From assembly GCF_003573695.1 (NCBI RefSeq), contig NW_020650859.1, positions 1,984,001 to 2,048,000 on the forward strand: 64,000 nucleotides of DNA, in the 5' to 3' direction. The position numbers and the translations under genes were made by a program. Shown in pieces: positions 24,790-38,964 of this stretch. Positions within the stretch are counted from its first letter, which is position 1. The number at the start of each line of letters is the position of its first letter. The notes below the pieces were generated by a model, which had not been told where the DNA came from, searched no databases, and saw nothing but the letters and a program-made list of their open reading frames with translations. This stretch comes from Papaver somniferum. Taxonomy: Eukaryota; Streptophyta; Magnoliopsida; Ranunculales; Papaveraceae.

Positions 24790-25911
24790 GCTCACATTAT
24801 TAGATTAGGGTTTCAGTTCCCTTAGTTTTTTCTCGCCTCTTCTCAGTACTTCTCTCTGAGAAGGAGAAGAAATTCTCCCCTTCTTCTGATCTTCACAGAA
24901 CCTTGTGTAGCCCAGTTTCCTCAAACATCTTGCTTTTTGATCTTTCAATTGGAACTATCATGAATTTATAAGCAATGAGTTGCCAAAATTTTTAGTCAAT
25001 TTCTTTAACATTTTGATCAAATCAACTCTTCTCAAGTATATATAAACACATAATATACATGCAATGATTATGTGTTTATATATACCCACTCTTACCTCTG
25101 TAAGTATTCTTGCCTTTTGTTTCCATGTCTCTATTTTGGGTTTGTTGAATTCCTGGCTAATTGTGTTTCATTAGCTTTTAATTTTAATTCTGGGAAATCG
25201 AAGTAGAACAGGCATTTTATCATACAATTTCAATGCATCTTTTTATAATTTTGAGCTTAACCACCAAATTTAGTGTTCATATACGAGTTTTTAATTGACT
25301 GTATAAGATTGGGTCAGTCATTGTTAAGAGTGGCAATTTATAAGCAATGAGTTGCCAGATTTTGCTGATCATAAGCTACATTACACCACTCTACAGGCCA
25401 AAGATTGAGACCAATTGAGAGCAATTGCCTGACAAGTAAAATCAAGGTACATTATCAAAGGCAGGAGCCGCAGGACTGCATCAATTGCACAAGGTAGAAA
25501 AATCCTGAACTTTACAATTTCATAACAGTAGAACATTTTTATCTTCTTCTATAGAATGGGAATCATTGTCTAAAGAATTTTATGGAACGCATTGTACATA
25601 GCCTCTTTCTGATTACTGAACTTTATGTTCTTTCTTAACTGCATGTCACACAAGTACTAGAAGCACATGTTAAACAGATTTCACAAATTACTAAACTTTA
25701 AATGTTCACATGTACTAGTTCACAGTAAATGATTGAAGCACTATAAATGATTGTCCACTGTTTACTAGATTACATGTTTTCTTCTTTTTATTCATGTACT
25801 AGTCCACTTTAAGGATCGAAGATAGTTAAATTTCATGTACTAGTTCGTTGTTCACATGTATTATGTCTTATTCACTGAGCTCAAATACAGGAAGTGCCAA
25901 CTTTGTCAGTG

Positions 25912-26031
25912 ATGGAAATATGGCGTCATTTCACTCGGAGAAATGTTGAAGAACCCTCTTGCAATTACTGTGGAAGGACTTATAGGGCTAACATGTCCAG
26001 AAATGGAACTTCTGCCTTGTGGAATGCTTAG
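25912..26031 (+). pseudogene. Upstream truncated BED zinc-finger exon
   Basis: An ATG at 25912 opens a 39-codon frame, MEIWRHFTRRNVEEPSCNYC and onward, ending in a TAG at 26029. It aligns with the BED finger of the main transposase (SNVWNHLKRLNVQDAACNYC): the aromatic W, the CxxC pair and the NGTSALW segment are all present. The final His-Cys pair is missing because the frame stops first. It is either a duplicated first exon or the remains of a two-finger transposase. Confidence 0.65.
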
Positions 26032-26280
26032 AAGTTGCAATAATGCTTAGAAGTTGTAACTTATGCAGTTATGCAGTTATGCACTTATGCTTATGCTTAA
26101 TGAAATTATGCTTAGAAGTTAGAACTTATGCAGTTATGCACTTATGCTTATGCAGTTATGCTTAGAACAATGTTTTTAATATTTATGAACTTTTATATGT
26201 ATGAAGTATGATACAATGTCTTTATTTCCTTTGAGGTCTTCATTTTATGCAGTTATGCTTTATGCATTTATGCTTCAGTT
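26030..26280 (+). repeat. TTATGC-type short tandem repeats
   Basis: Irregular arrays of TTATGCAGTTATGC and TTATGCTTAGAAGTT fill the gap between the two BED-finger exons. The array starts exactly where the upstream finger is cut off. Confidence 0.75.
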
Positions 26281-26336
26281 GAGTTCTTATTTCATTTCTT
26301 GTTTCATTTCTTGTTTCATTTCAGTTATAAGCTGGC

Positions 26337-28868
26337 ATGGATGCATCAAGTCAAGCTCATGAAACAGCTACTCCTACACCTACAACTGCTACACCTACCA
26401 CTGCCACAGATACAGTTGTTGGATCCTCAATGCAACCAACAAATGAAGCAGCACAGCCAGAGACAGCAGCAGTAGATGTAGAAGCTACTTCTACTCAAAC
26501 GGGTGGTAGTAAGATAACTTCTAACGTTTGGAATCATTTGAAGAGGTTAAATGTTCAAGATGCTGCATGCAATTACTGCAAGAAGGTGATAAAGGCTCAT
26601 ACTGGAAGGAATAATACAAGTGGAATGTGGAAGCACTTCAACAGATGCAAGCAGAATCCTAACAAGCCAAATCCAAAAGGACAACAAACTCTGACAGTAA
26701 ATCCTGCAACACTGGGTGAGGATGAAGGTCAGTTAGTCTGTACTAATTTCAGTCAGGATAAATGTTAAATGGCAGTTGTTGAATTTATTATAATTGATGA
26801 GATGTCATTTAGAGCAGTTGAGGGTGAAGGTTTTAGGAGAATGATGCATGTCTTAAAGCCTAGATTTGTTGTGCCAAGTAGAATGACTATTTATAGATGT
26901 TTATTAGACATGTATGTATTAGAGAAAGAAAAGTTGAAAAATTACTTCAAGTCAACCAAGCAGAGGGTTAGTTTGACAACAGACACATGGACTTCACCAA
27001 ACAATTTCAACTACATCTGTGTAACAGTTCACTTTATTGATCAGCAGTGGAAGTATCAAAAGAGAATTATCATGTTTTGTGAGGTTAGTGGTCACAAAGG
27101 AATTGACATTGGTGAGATGTTAGAGAAGTGTTTGTCAGATAGGGAGCTTAAAGATGTGTTTACTGTCACTTTGGATAATGTGAGTGCCAACAAGGTAGCA
27201 AAGGATTATTTGAAGACTAGCATTGTTTCAAAGACAGGGGCAGAAGAGAGAGCTAAGTACTTGCATGTAAGTATATGTATATGAATATGAGTCATATGAC
27301 TTATTTATTTATTTTACTTTCTACTTATTTATTAAAATATCTAATACTTGTTTGAATTCACCTTTTCAGGTAAGGTGTGCAGCTCATGTACTTGCACTTG
27401 TGGTAAAAGATGTTGTGAGGGTCTACAACAAATCAATTGCAAGAATCAGGTCAGTTGTCAAGTATATAAAAGGTTCTCCATCTAGGTTGGCTAAGCTTAA
27501 GCGTTGTGCAAAATTAGTTGGAATAGAGTCTAAGGTAACATTGATATTAGATGTTAAGACTAGGTGGAACAACACATTCTTGATGCTACAGGCTGCAGAA
27601 GTGTTTGAAAAAGAATTTATTAGGTTAGAAAGGTGTGACAAGGAATATCGACAGTTTTTTTATTACCCAAAACAGAGTGAGAAAGATCTACCTGATGCTA
27701 ATGATTTTGATATTGATGTTAATGTTGGTGAAGAAGAGGAAGAATTTAGTGAAGAAGAACAAGAAGAAGTTGAGGTGACAGGGAAGAAGAAGGCACAAAA
27801 GAAGAAGAAGAAGAAGGTAGTAGTGAGGAAACCTGCTCCATGTGAAGAGGACTGGATCTTTGACAGAGGCCTTGTCAAATGTTTGAAAGTATTCTTTGAT
27901 GCCACTGTTGCATTTTCAGCCACGACTAAGGTAACAACAAACACTTTCTTATGGCAATTAGTTATCATATATGAGCAACTAGTTGAGTTTAGAGATAATG
28001 TAGATGAAGATCCTTTTATTGCTACTATGGCTGGAAAAATGTTTAAGAAGTATAAAAAATATTGGGGTGATTATGCAAAGATGAACCCTACAATCTTTTT
28101 TGCCATGTTGTTGGATCCTAGAGAGAAAGAAAAAGGACTACAATTTGCTCTTGATCTCTTGTATGGGAAGAATTCTTCTAAGGTTGAATCTGTTATGAAG
28201 ATTGTTAAGTTGGATTTTAAGATTCTATTTGAAGAATATAAGGATGTTTATTCAGTTCATGAGGAGTCAAGTAGTTCTATCCAGGGACAAGCCAAAGCAG
28301 TGGTAAGTAAACCAGTGACAGGACCAAGTCGTATGAAATAGTTGATGTCAAGGAGTAAGAGGTTCAAGAAAATCCCAAATGATGATGAGGGAAAAACAGA
28401 GTTGGATAAATATTTCATTGACGAGTATGAACAAGGTGAAGGAGAAGATGATGAGGAGGAGTTTGACTTATTGGGTTGGTGGAAGACCAACAGTACAAAG
28501 TATAAGATACTTGGACATATGGCTAAGGACATATTAGCCATTCCTGTGTCTTCTGTTGCCTCTGAGTCTGCTTTTAGCACAGGAAAGCGAGTCTTAAGTC
28601 CTTGTAGAAGCTCTTTATCTACAAGGACAGTTGAGGCATTGCTTTGCACACAAAGCTGGCTAAGGAAGCCAATACAACTTGATCTTCTATCTGATTACAT
28701 ACCAGATGATGATGTTGAAATTGAAGAAGGTAACATATTACATTATTACTTGTGTTTGGCAGTAATAGATATAGTCTAATGGTTACTAACTGCTATTATT
28801 ATTTTTTTGCAGCGTTACTTGGTCCTATCAACAATGATGACACCACAAGTGCTGCTGACATGGATTAG
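26337..28868 (+). pseudogene. hAT transposase (RICESLEEPER-like), two in-frame stops
   Basis: Exons 26337-27266, 27370-28729 and 28813-28868 join at GT-AG introns into one frame of about 781 codons. A Thr/Ala-rich N-terminus leads to a BED zinc finger (residues about 58-104: CNYC then HFNRC). The RNase H-like catalytic core follows, with Asp residues in TTDTWTSPNNF and TLDNVSANK and the CAAHVLALVVKD segment. An acidic/Lys-rich insert (EEEEEFSEEEQ, KKKKKK) and the hAT dimerisation domain (ILAIPVSSVASESAFSTG, then SLSTRTVEALLCTQSWL) complete it. TAA at 26766-26768 and TAG at 28339-28341 interrupt the frame. The rest is so well kept that the stops look recent. Intact protein would cut and paste elements bearing the same ends. 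Confidence 0.93.
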
Positions 28869-29270
28869 AAGATCAATATTCAAGGCTACTGCAGCACTGC
28901 TAGTTGTTCTTTTATCAGATTTTCTCATTTTCAAGACTTAGTGTGTGTCTGTGACTACTGCTACTTCTTTTTTAAGATTTTCAAGACATTGTTTGTTTGG
29001 TTTGCTATTAATATTGCTACTTATTAGTTGTTGCTTTGAGATATTGAAAAGTAGGTAAAAAAACAGGTAAAAAAGTAAAAAACAGGGCAATAGATTTCTG
29101 TTTTTTTTTCCCCTGAAATGGAACCGGAACCGGAACTGGTACCGATACCGTAACCGAGGTACTCGGTACCGGTACCGGTCCATTTTTTGGTACCGAAGGG
29201 TGTAAGGTACAGGTACTCGGTCTCGGCAAGAACCGAGCCGAACCGTACCGTGTGCACCCTTAGTTTTGTC

Positions 29271-29926
29271 CTATTTTAAGACACAAATTCTACAAATAGA
29301 ATTCTCTTTATGTATCAAAACACGTGAGCAAAAGCCAAGCCTAATTTTTTTGGAGTGCTTTTTTTTCTTAGTAAATTACTGACTTACAACGTCTTGGAAG
29401 ATCAGGGGAGTTACATTTAGAAGAAAATGAAGAGAATCAAGGATCTGGATAGTAACACTTAGCAAGGATCTTGGATTTGAGCATCCTCCAAGCCTTCACA
29501 AAGCTAAATGAGTTGCTTTGTAATTCAGAACTACAAAAATTATGTCTAAAAATGAGTTTCTAAGCTCTCTAAAGGTGCCGTTAGGTAATAAATGTTACAC
29601 ATAAAACCATCGTAACATGGATAATTCGCAACGAACCCTTGCCAAAAGATAATTTGGAAAATCAAGGTTTTATATATCTCATTTCAGTATTATATAAATG
29701 CTCTGAAGCCTGTCGTTTAGCCTTGCCGTCTGTTTATTTTGGTTTAAGGTTCACGTACAGATGTGGTTGAGGTGGAGTAACAAGTGCTCTTTAAACCTAT
29801 ACAGTTGTTTCTTAGATGTGAATATTATACTATGGAATTTGGAACCAGAATTCATGCCAACCAATTCTACATACTTGGCAGATTATTCAGCCACGAAGGC
29901 ATGCACTAAATTGGTTTTCCTTAAAA
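29271..29926. other. Intergenic, no gene seen
   Basis: Moderately A/T-rich sequence between the hAT and the LINE remnant. Short frames only, without motifs. Confidence 0.3.
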
Positions 29927-29928
29927 GA

Positions 29929-31600
29929 TTTTTTTTGATCAATACAACAAAGAATTTTATTAATAAAGAAGACAAGTTACAGAAAGTGGAGGGAAAGTGG
30001 AGAAGAGGAGAAAGTGGAGGGGAAGTGGAGAAGAGGAGAAGAATGAAAACATGGTATGAAGCATTGTTGCTCCATAACACAAAGAAAGTTCAGTAGGTTC
30101 AAGGCCAAGTTGGTCAAGATCCTAAACCAACAAGACCGCCCCAAATAGAGGATATCCTGAACTAACAAAGAGTAGCTACTTCCTATTAACTACTCCCTTC
30201 GTTCTTTTTTAATAAGCCAGTTTTGTTTTTAGCGAAATTTAAGGAAATTAAAAGAACTAATCATTGAAAATGGTCCTCATGACACTTGTCAATAAAAAAT
30301 ATGAAGTGAAATGGTTCCTATAACACTTGTTAGCAAAAGAAGTAAAGTGAAGTGGTCCACATGATACTTGTCATCAAAATAAGTTAAGATAAAAGTGGTC
30401 CAAAAAATTAAAATAACATTTGACTTTCCCAATAGGAAACTGGCCTATTTTTTTGAAACTTTTATTTATAGAAACTGGCATATTAAAAAAGAACGGATGG
30501 AGTACAAGACACCAGCTATAATGCAGAATCTGAAAAGTAATGCCTCTAAAAGATACGGTTTTAGAAGTCCAATACAATAAGAGAGCCTTAATTTTCATAA
30601 TTAATTTTTCTTGCGAGTACTCGGAGTCTTGAAAAATGCACTTATTTCTTTGTTTCCACACTCCCCAAACGAAAGCAAAGGGTAGCATCTCCCAAAGAGT
30701 CCTACCGATGTCAGTGAGGCCTTGAGCCCATTGCTCGACGAAATTTTTTGTAGCAGTTTCACTTATAACCTAATCCCGTTGAAATTAATTCATGAAGAAC
30801 ATCCAAACAACATATATTAGGTGAATGAATGAAGAGGTGATCGATGGTTTCTTCATTAGACTTGCAGAAGATACAACTATCTGCCAACTTCCATCCCTTC
30901 TTAGTGAGATTATCTTGAATTAATATTGCTTTATGATGAATTAACCAAACAAAGAAGGAAACCTTTGGTGGTACTAAGGATTTCCATATTTGAGCAGAAG
31001 GAAAAAAGATATCTGAGCTCTTTTCCATCCCTTGGTAGCAAGATTTAACTGAAAAAACTCTGTCAGCCTCCCATCTTCAACTTCTAGTATCTTCATCATT
31101 ACATAAGATAACTCCTTCTAAAAGATGAGATAGAGTCGACGCCTTTTGTGTTGCTTGTAGCCAACTTGCTTACCCAACACCCTTGCTTTCCAATAACTTC
31201 GTACAAATTTGGGAACTTGTCCTTGAGCACCTCATCTCCTAGCCATCAAAATATAAGCCAGTTTTGTCCCGTTTCAAACCTTATGCTGAATTCCAAGTTT
31301 GAATTTATCACTTCTATTACAGATCCCTCTCCACAACCCCATGCCATATGGTTGCTGAGTCTGCTTAGGATCCCAACCATTACTATCACACCCATACTTA
31401 TCCTCAATAATTCTTCTCCACAACGCCTCCTGCTCAGTTGAGAATCTCCACAACCACTTGCACAGTAAAAAATCATTCATTACTGATATAAATTTTATCC
31501 CCAACCCTCCCTCTTGTTGATTGTGACAACTTTGTGCCACGCCACCAGTGCGGTTCTATTCCTGCCATCGTTTGTTCCTCAAAGGAAAGTTCTCGTTGCT
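29929..31600 (-). mobile_element. LINE (L1-type) 3' remnant
   Basis: On the minus strand the fragments run in LINE order. GGLGIKFISVMNDFLLCKWLWRF (31274-31540) is the end of the RT domain. FFVWLIHHKAIL followed by CIFCKSNEETIDHLFIHSP (30759-31028) is the zf-RVT domain. FVWGVWKQRNKCIF (near 30640-30680) is the last conserved piece. A typical 3' end follows, with AATAAAATTCTTTG near 29955 and eight A residues at 29929-29936 on the minus strand. Frames are broken throughout and everything upstream of the late RT is missing, as expected for a 5'-truncated, aged LINE. A MITE is nested inside. Confidence 0.8.
30193..30502. mobile_element. Stowaway-like MITE nested in the LINE
   Basis: The left end CTCCCTTCGTTCTTTTTTAA and the right end (complement of the same, TTAAAAAAGAACGGATGGAG) are inverted repeats. 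The TA dinucleotide is duplicated at 30191-30192 and 30503-30504. CTCCCTCCGT ends with a TA target are the hallmark of Stowaway (Tc1/mariner) MITEs. Length is 310 bp and there is no coding capacity. Confidence 0.88.
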
Positions 31601-31604
31601 CTTT

Positions 31605-33005
31605 CGATCTCCTTAAGATTTGTATAGTAAATTACTTTGCTCTTTTGGAGAGCCATCAAAATGTGCGTCATGCAAGGTAAGTTCACTATGCCGATGATGC
31701 CCAAGTATGAATGCATTGAGAAAATTATCATAGTTCCTACTGCGACCCTTAATATCACTGCAGAAAAATTAACGTCGTAGTCCGTAATGACATCATAAAG
31801 TCTATATGGAGCGCTGCAGTGTAACTGATGCAAAACTTTTGTTACTTATAGCAAGATTTTGGATGGGATCCTAGTTAAAAAAAATATAAAAAAATGAAAA
31901 ACACCGAGAGAAATAATACGCAAAAATGCAGAAAATAAAAAATAGTGTAAGAAAAACGTTGATAAAACACCTCGAAAACCATTTATTTCCATAATACCTC
32001 CAAAAAGGGAAATACTAAACCCTTTTATGCTTCCAAAGAAAAACCTTTTGGAGAATGAGAAATCCCGCACTAATGCATGAGACCCCATATAATAGTTGTA
32101 TGTGACAGGAAAGTTTGTTAATAATGAGAACTCTCGCTAAAATTTTTTGTAGAAAATAACGCAAGATAATTCTTCAACTAAACGAGGTTCCGAAATGAAG
32201 AATGTGTCTCTCGTACATAAAGGATGATGAACATGGACACTTTATGGTTAGCAGCAAGTTCTCAATTTATTAACTTTTTTTCCAATTTATTAAATTAAAT
32301 TTTGATTATCAACATATTTATAGATTTTACTTACAAAGTTCATTACAAAACATCATTCAAAGATGAATGCAAAAAATCCAACCACATCTATTTGGTTTAG
32401 TGAATAATTCACGGGGCTCGATAAACTTATTCAATGAATAAAATCAAATTTAAATACACCTTATCTGAATAACTCACCGTACTCATAATACTTAACAAAA
32501 TCAAGTTTAACTATCATAGAGTCACTCGATGTAAATGTATATCATTTACGAGTGTATCTTATAATTCCCGAATATAAGATATCATTTACGAGTTTATTTT
32601 ATAGATTTTAAGATAAATTTTTGACTAATTTTTATCTTAAAGAAAGATTAATAATATTCTCAATAAAAAAAGATTTATAAACTTTTGACTAATTTTTATC
32701 TTGCTTACCGCAAGACTTTAAGATAAACTTTTGACTCCGCAAGGGCATCATAAAATTTACATGCTTGGCTTTTGACTAATTTTTATCGGGTGATAACCCT
32801 TTTAAGATGTAATTTATCATTTAGTAGGAATGAATTAAAAAAATAAGAAAATTTAAACATATATTATTATTTTGCCGCAATTGTTACTTTTTTTCTATAT
32901 CCAACAAAAGAATATATATTCATACTAAAAATTGTTTATATAATGTTTCCAAGAGCAAGTACAATAAATAACAAGAAACTCAATAACCTATTACGACGAA
33001 AGATA
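31605..33005. other. A/T-rich stretch with local repeats
   Basis: No gene is visible. Between 32570 and 32790 the words TTTTGACTAATTTTTATC and AAGATAAACTTTTGACT recur several times, giving a worn minisatellite. Confidence 0.35.
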
Positions 33006-33008
33006 TAA

Positions 33009-33392
33009 GAGCATCTCCAACGGAGTATGAGTTTTAAAAAATATTGATGCCATCTTGGATTTTAGAAACTCTCAACAAAAAAAACTTCTCCAATGGTGGT
33101 TGGATAATCAAAATTTAATTTTATGTGGAAGTTTAAGTACGGAGGAGAGTATGGGTTTTCAGAGACTCTCATCCATACCCACATCATCAATTTGTTATTA
33201 TTTTAATTATTTTTTTAAATTTTGTAAATTATTTTTTCTATAAATAAGCGACAAGTATATCAAAATGTATATGGATACAACTGCCACTGGAGATGCTTAT
33301 CAAAACAAGTTTTGTATTTGGATTCTATGTTATTAAATACCTTTTTTAGGTCTCCACATATGATAAATACTCATATTCCATTGGAGATGCTC
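33009..33392. mobile_element. Tourist-like (PIF/Harbinger) MITE
   Basis: The terminal inverted repeat GAGCATCTCCAACGGAG at 33009 pairs with CATTGGAGATGCTC ending at 33392. The trinucleotide TAA is duplicated at 33006-33008 and 33393-33395. The GAGCATCTCCAA end with a 3-bp T/A target is a common plant PIF/Harbinger MITE type. Length is 384 bp with no coding capacity. Confidence 0.85.
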
Positions 33393-33395
33393 TAA

Positions 33396-34185
33396 TAAAA
33401 AAATAAATAGGAAAGAGAAAGATCGAGATACCACAAAAATCATACCAAATTCTTATATGGAGAGTAGAGAGAAGGAATGGTGTCAGGAATTAAATCCAAC
33501 CATTTTGAATAATTTTCTTCTTGGAGAAGAGATGCTCTTGTCAATCAAGAGTAATTTTCCCAATACCTTGCGGGGAGTAATTAAATGAATATTTTTTTTA
33601 ATCTCCAAATTACTTAACCAAAATTAGCACTCACAAAAAAGAATTAATAATATAAAAGTCCCACAAAAGGGAAGGCTAAAATCTCATAACCAAGGAAGGA
33701 AATAATCGCACAAAACGAAACACTAAAATTTAATTAAGAACAAATCAAATAAGGGTTTTCAATAAAGTGCCACACTTTGAATTTCATGTTTAAGAAAATT
33801 CCACCGTTTTTCTCAGAATTTATTTAATGCCACACATTTGACTAGGCCATTTTGTGAGACCAAATCAACATAACCATCTCCTAGAGATTTGGAATCTTTA
33901 TGAACCACATATGGTATGATCACAAATACAATTTTATTCACTTCTGATAATGTATCTACATCTTGGCCCTTTGTTGAAGAGACTACATCAACTATCTTTA
34001 CAAATCATCTCCGAGAATCTAGCAACCCAAGACGCAAGTCCATAATGTAAGACTCGACAACACTATTAGAACATTAACACAAAAGAAAACTTCATCAAGT
34101 AGCAAATTTCTTCATGAAAGAACAAGAATCTTCTGCATTCAAGAAATCTGTTCATCAAATTGGGTAGTGACTAATCAAAGATTTG
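33396..34185. other. Unassigned, possibly worn Copia coding DNA
   Basis: No open reading frame of note. The end (34080-34190) could be the degraded 3' coding end of the Copia remnant that follows, but stops are frequent. Confidence 0.25.
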
Positions 34186-34189
34186 CAAG

Positions 34190-34491
34190 TAAAGATTTAA
34201 CTGAAGTACTCATCAGGGGGACCACCATCATCAAAGGTGTATTTACTGGACTTACTTTTTTTCCTTCGTCAAGGTTTTGTCCCACTGGGTTTTCCTTGTC
34301 TAGGTTTTAACGAGGAAACATTTACGTGTTCAACACTGTTTTAAGTCTTACATGCTTATTCAATCTCGGGTTTTTCTCTTTTGAGTTTTCCTGGTATGTT
34401 TGTAATGACTTATCCACAGTGTTCATCAGGGGGAGTGTCATAAACCAAGTTTATTTACTAAGATTCCCTTCGTGTCTAAGTTTAGGGTTTA
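34190..34491 (+). mobile_element. Copia 3' end and LTR start, interrupted by the Gypsy unit
   Basis: The stretch has the familiar untranslated words of plant Copia elements (CATCAGGGGGA, GTCAAGGTTTTGTCCCACTGG). A polypurine tract in CATCAGGGGGAG is followed at 34435 by TGTCATAAACC, a probable LTR start. The LTR is cut at the CACAT target site and resumes at 49624 beyond the Gypsy unit, running to about 49753 (ATTTCACA). Only this 3' end remains. Confidence 0.55.
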
Positions 34492-34496
34492 CACAT

Positions 34497-36680
34497 TGGT
34501 GTGGAATGGAAAACACACAAAAACACTTGCAAGTATACAAGGTCAAGCTTATAGAATAGAAGGAAAGCAGGGGAAAGTCCACAGGGAGTGGGAGCACTAT
34601 AAGAGAAACCTAAGCTAACAATGGAGACAGTGAGCAAGACAAAGTAATATGGCATACAAAGTGGCAGAAGTAAAGAACCAAAGCAGCAAGGTAAAGCAAA
34701 GCAGCAAAGAAAACAGCTAAGAACCAAGGCTTGGAAGCCAAGGGCAGAGGGAGATTTTGTGCACTGTTTTCAGTGCACAGAGACTACAAATTGCAAGACA
34801 ATAGGCGAGCAAAACAGCTAATAAATATAAACTGAATTTGAAGCAAAGCAAGACTGAAAATGTAAGTGACTGAGAAGGATATTGTGGCTAAGCCAAGGCT
34901 TAGATTCCACCTTGTGTCCTAATCAAATAACATATTCCTAGGTTGAGTTGAGTCCTATGCATACAATTGGAATGGAAAGAAAATCAGCTTGCTCAACTAA
35001 TGTGCTCCTAGCATTGACTGTCTTTTGACAGTACAATCAATCACAAGCACACAGATGAGCACTAATCTCTCCCAATGCACAAGAAAAACAAGCATATGGC
35101 ATCCTATCCTAGCAATTTACCATTTGACAGTGCACCAAGGCTTCATCAAAGCCTCAGCTTGTTGCTAATTAGCTCATACTACACATGATAATAACAATAA
35201 CATTCATAATATATGATAATTGAAACAACATTCTCAACATTCAAGATAAAAATCAAAACATCATATACATTCACTATCAACTGTCATGCCATAACTGAAA
35301 TTGAAATTGTGAAACAGAACAAAATGTTTTTCTGGCTAGTCCAGAGATCATCCCCCTCTACCCCTCTTCATCACCCCCTATTTATATCACTAAACAAAAT
35401 CCCCAAAAATCAGGACCACATCAGTCCAATTAGGGTTTGGTTGAAATACAAAATAAATCAAAGAAAATCCTACCTAACTATGATAACAACCCTAATAGAC
35501 TAACCCATGCTTCAATTAGACGTACAATTGATTTCCCCAAAAAGTTCCCAAATCAGAAAAATTAGGGTTCTTATAAAAATTATTAAAATTTACCTAATCA
35601 CTGTTGACACTGGTAGATGTCGACCCATGCCTCCAATCCTTCTCCTGATGCTTCTCTTGTTCTTCCCATGCCCTAATTGCTTTTCTAGCTCATCTATTTC
35701 ATCAACCCCTAACCTAGGGTTCCTGTGAGAGGAAAAGATCGAGGAATTGATGTTATAGAAAGCTAGAGGAGTAGGGGAATGATGGCTCGAATGGTGATGG
35801 TTGAATGATTTGGGGGGGGAGAAGATGGTGGAGTGATTTGTGGGAGAAGATGGTGGAGTGATTTGTGGGGAGCGTCACTGTTGCAGAAGAGGGGAAGAAG
35901 ATGGATTCGATGGTTTTGGGAGAAGTGTGTGTTTGGCTAATGGGTATAGGGTTCGGTCGCTATGGTGTGTAGCGGGATCATCGAGTTAGACGTTTGGCGA
36001 ATCTCGACCGTGGGATATGGAGATGAAAGATCAATCTGACGGTGAGATGAAGTGGATCCTGCAGCGACCGTTGGATTATACAATACAACAAAATTAACGA
36101 CACCAGATGGAGTTAGGTGTTGTAGTGTTAAGCGGAAGTATCGAGATTTGATGCGCAGGCAAAGAAGCGACCGTAGGATCTAACTGTGATCTAATCTGAA
36201 GGCTTGGAATTTAGGCGCTGTGGTGTTTGTCAGAGACTTCAGATTTTGATGATCTACGAAGGAGCGACCGTAGGATTTCGATGTAATCCCATCTAACGGA
36301 TGAGAATGAAAGCGGGTATGGATATAGAAAATGGGTTTGGGTAAGGGTTTTGGGCCTTGGGTATGCCAAGCCCATATCTTCTTCAAGAACAATTCTTCCT
36401 TCTTGAGCCCATTCCTAGCTTTTTGGTCTTGTGCGCACCATTCTTTGTGGCTTCCTTGCGTAATTTCTTCCGGCTTTTCACTACTTTTCAGCTCTTTTCT
36501 GCTCCGCAAGTCATCCAGACTTTATTTATTACCTAAAAATGCAAAATTAAGTAAGAAAAATATTTATTCTTGAAAACAATGAAAATACAGAATATGGGAT
36601 AAAATGTAGAATTACTGCACAAAAGATGAGTTAAATGCCAACAAAAAGGGATAAATATATACAATATTAGGCACTCATCA
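34497..36680 (-). repeat. 3' LTR of the Gypsy unit
   Basis: This is 2,184 bp, nearly identical to 47441-49623. On the coding strand it is preceded by the tract GGTTTGGGGGTATT (36681-36694). Frames inside it (for example 36180-36509) recur in the other LTRs and are not genes. Confidence 0.93.
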
Positions 36681-38940
<2,260 letters not shown>

Positions 38941-38958
38941 TCCCCGGCAACGACGCCA
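38941..38958 (-). promoter_or_regulatory. Second tRNA-Asp-type primer-binding site
   Basis: On the minus strand this reads TGGCGTCGTTGCCGGGGA, one base off the tRNA-Asp-complementary site common in Athila/Tat elements. It lies six bases from the start of the middle LTR, exactly where a 5' LTR's primer site should be. Confidence 0.8.
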
Positions 38959-38964
38959 AAAACT

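Larger units (their letters stand above)
24537..29262 (+). mobile_element. hAT transposon with near-complete transposase gene
   Basis: The left end TAAGGGTGCACA and the right end TGTGCACCCTTA are perfect inverted repeats. They are flanked by the perfect 8-bp duplication GTTTTGTC (24529-24536 and 29263-29270). Subterminal regions (24545-24715 and 29110-29245) are packed with GAACCG/CGGTAC words in both orientations, the expected transposase-binding clusters. A plausible TATA box and leader (24783 onward) and a spliced transposase gene fill the interior. The ends look recent and mobilisable, but the transposase has two stop codons. Confidence 0.95.

Noticed and set aside
26030..26280. Possible CRISPR-like or satellite array
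   Set aside because: The units are short, contiguous and irregular TTATGC words without spacers, so they are a plain microsatellite-type repeat.
27663..27968. 101-codon minus-strand frame inside the transposase
   Set aside because: It is an antisense shadow of the acidic/Lys-rich insert.
34482..34727. 81-codon hydrophobic minus-strand frame, repeated at 47398-47670
   Set aside because: It lies in both Gypsy LTRs, and the duplication is explained by LTR identity.
36180..36509. 109-codon frame repeated at 39841-40170 and 49123-49452
   Set aside because: It lies in the three LTRs. Conservation reflects the repeat, and no protein family is evident.
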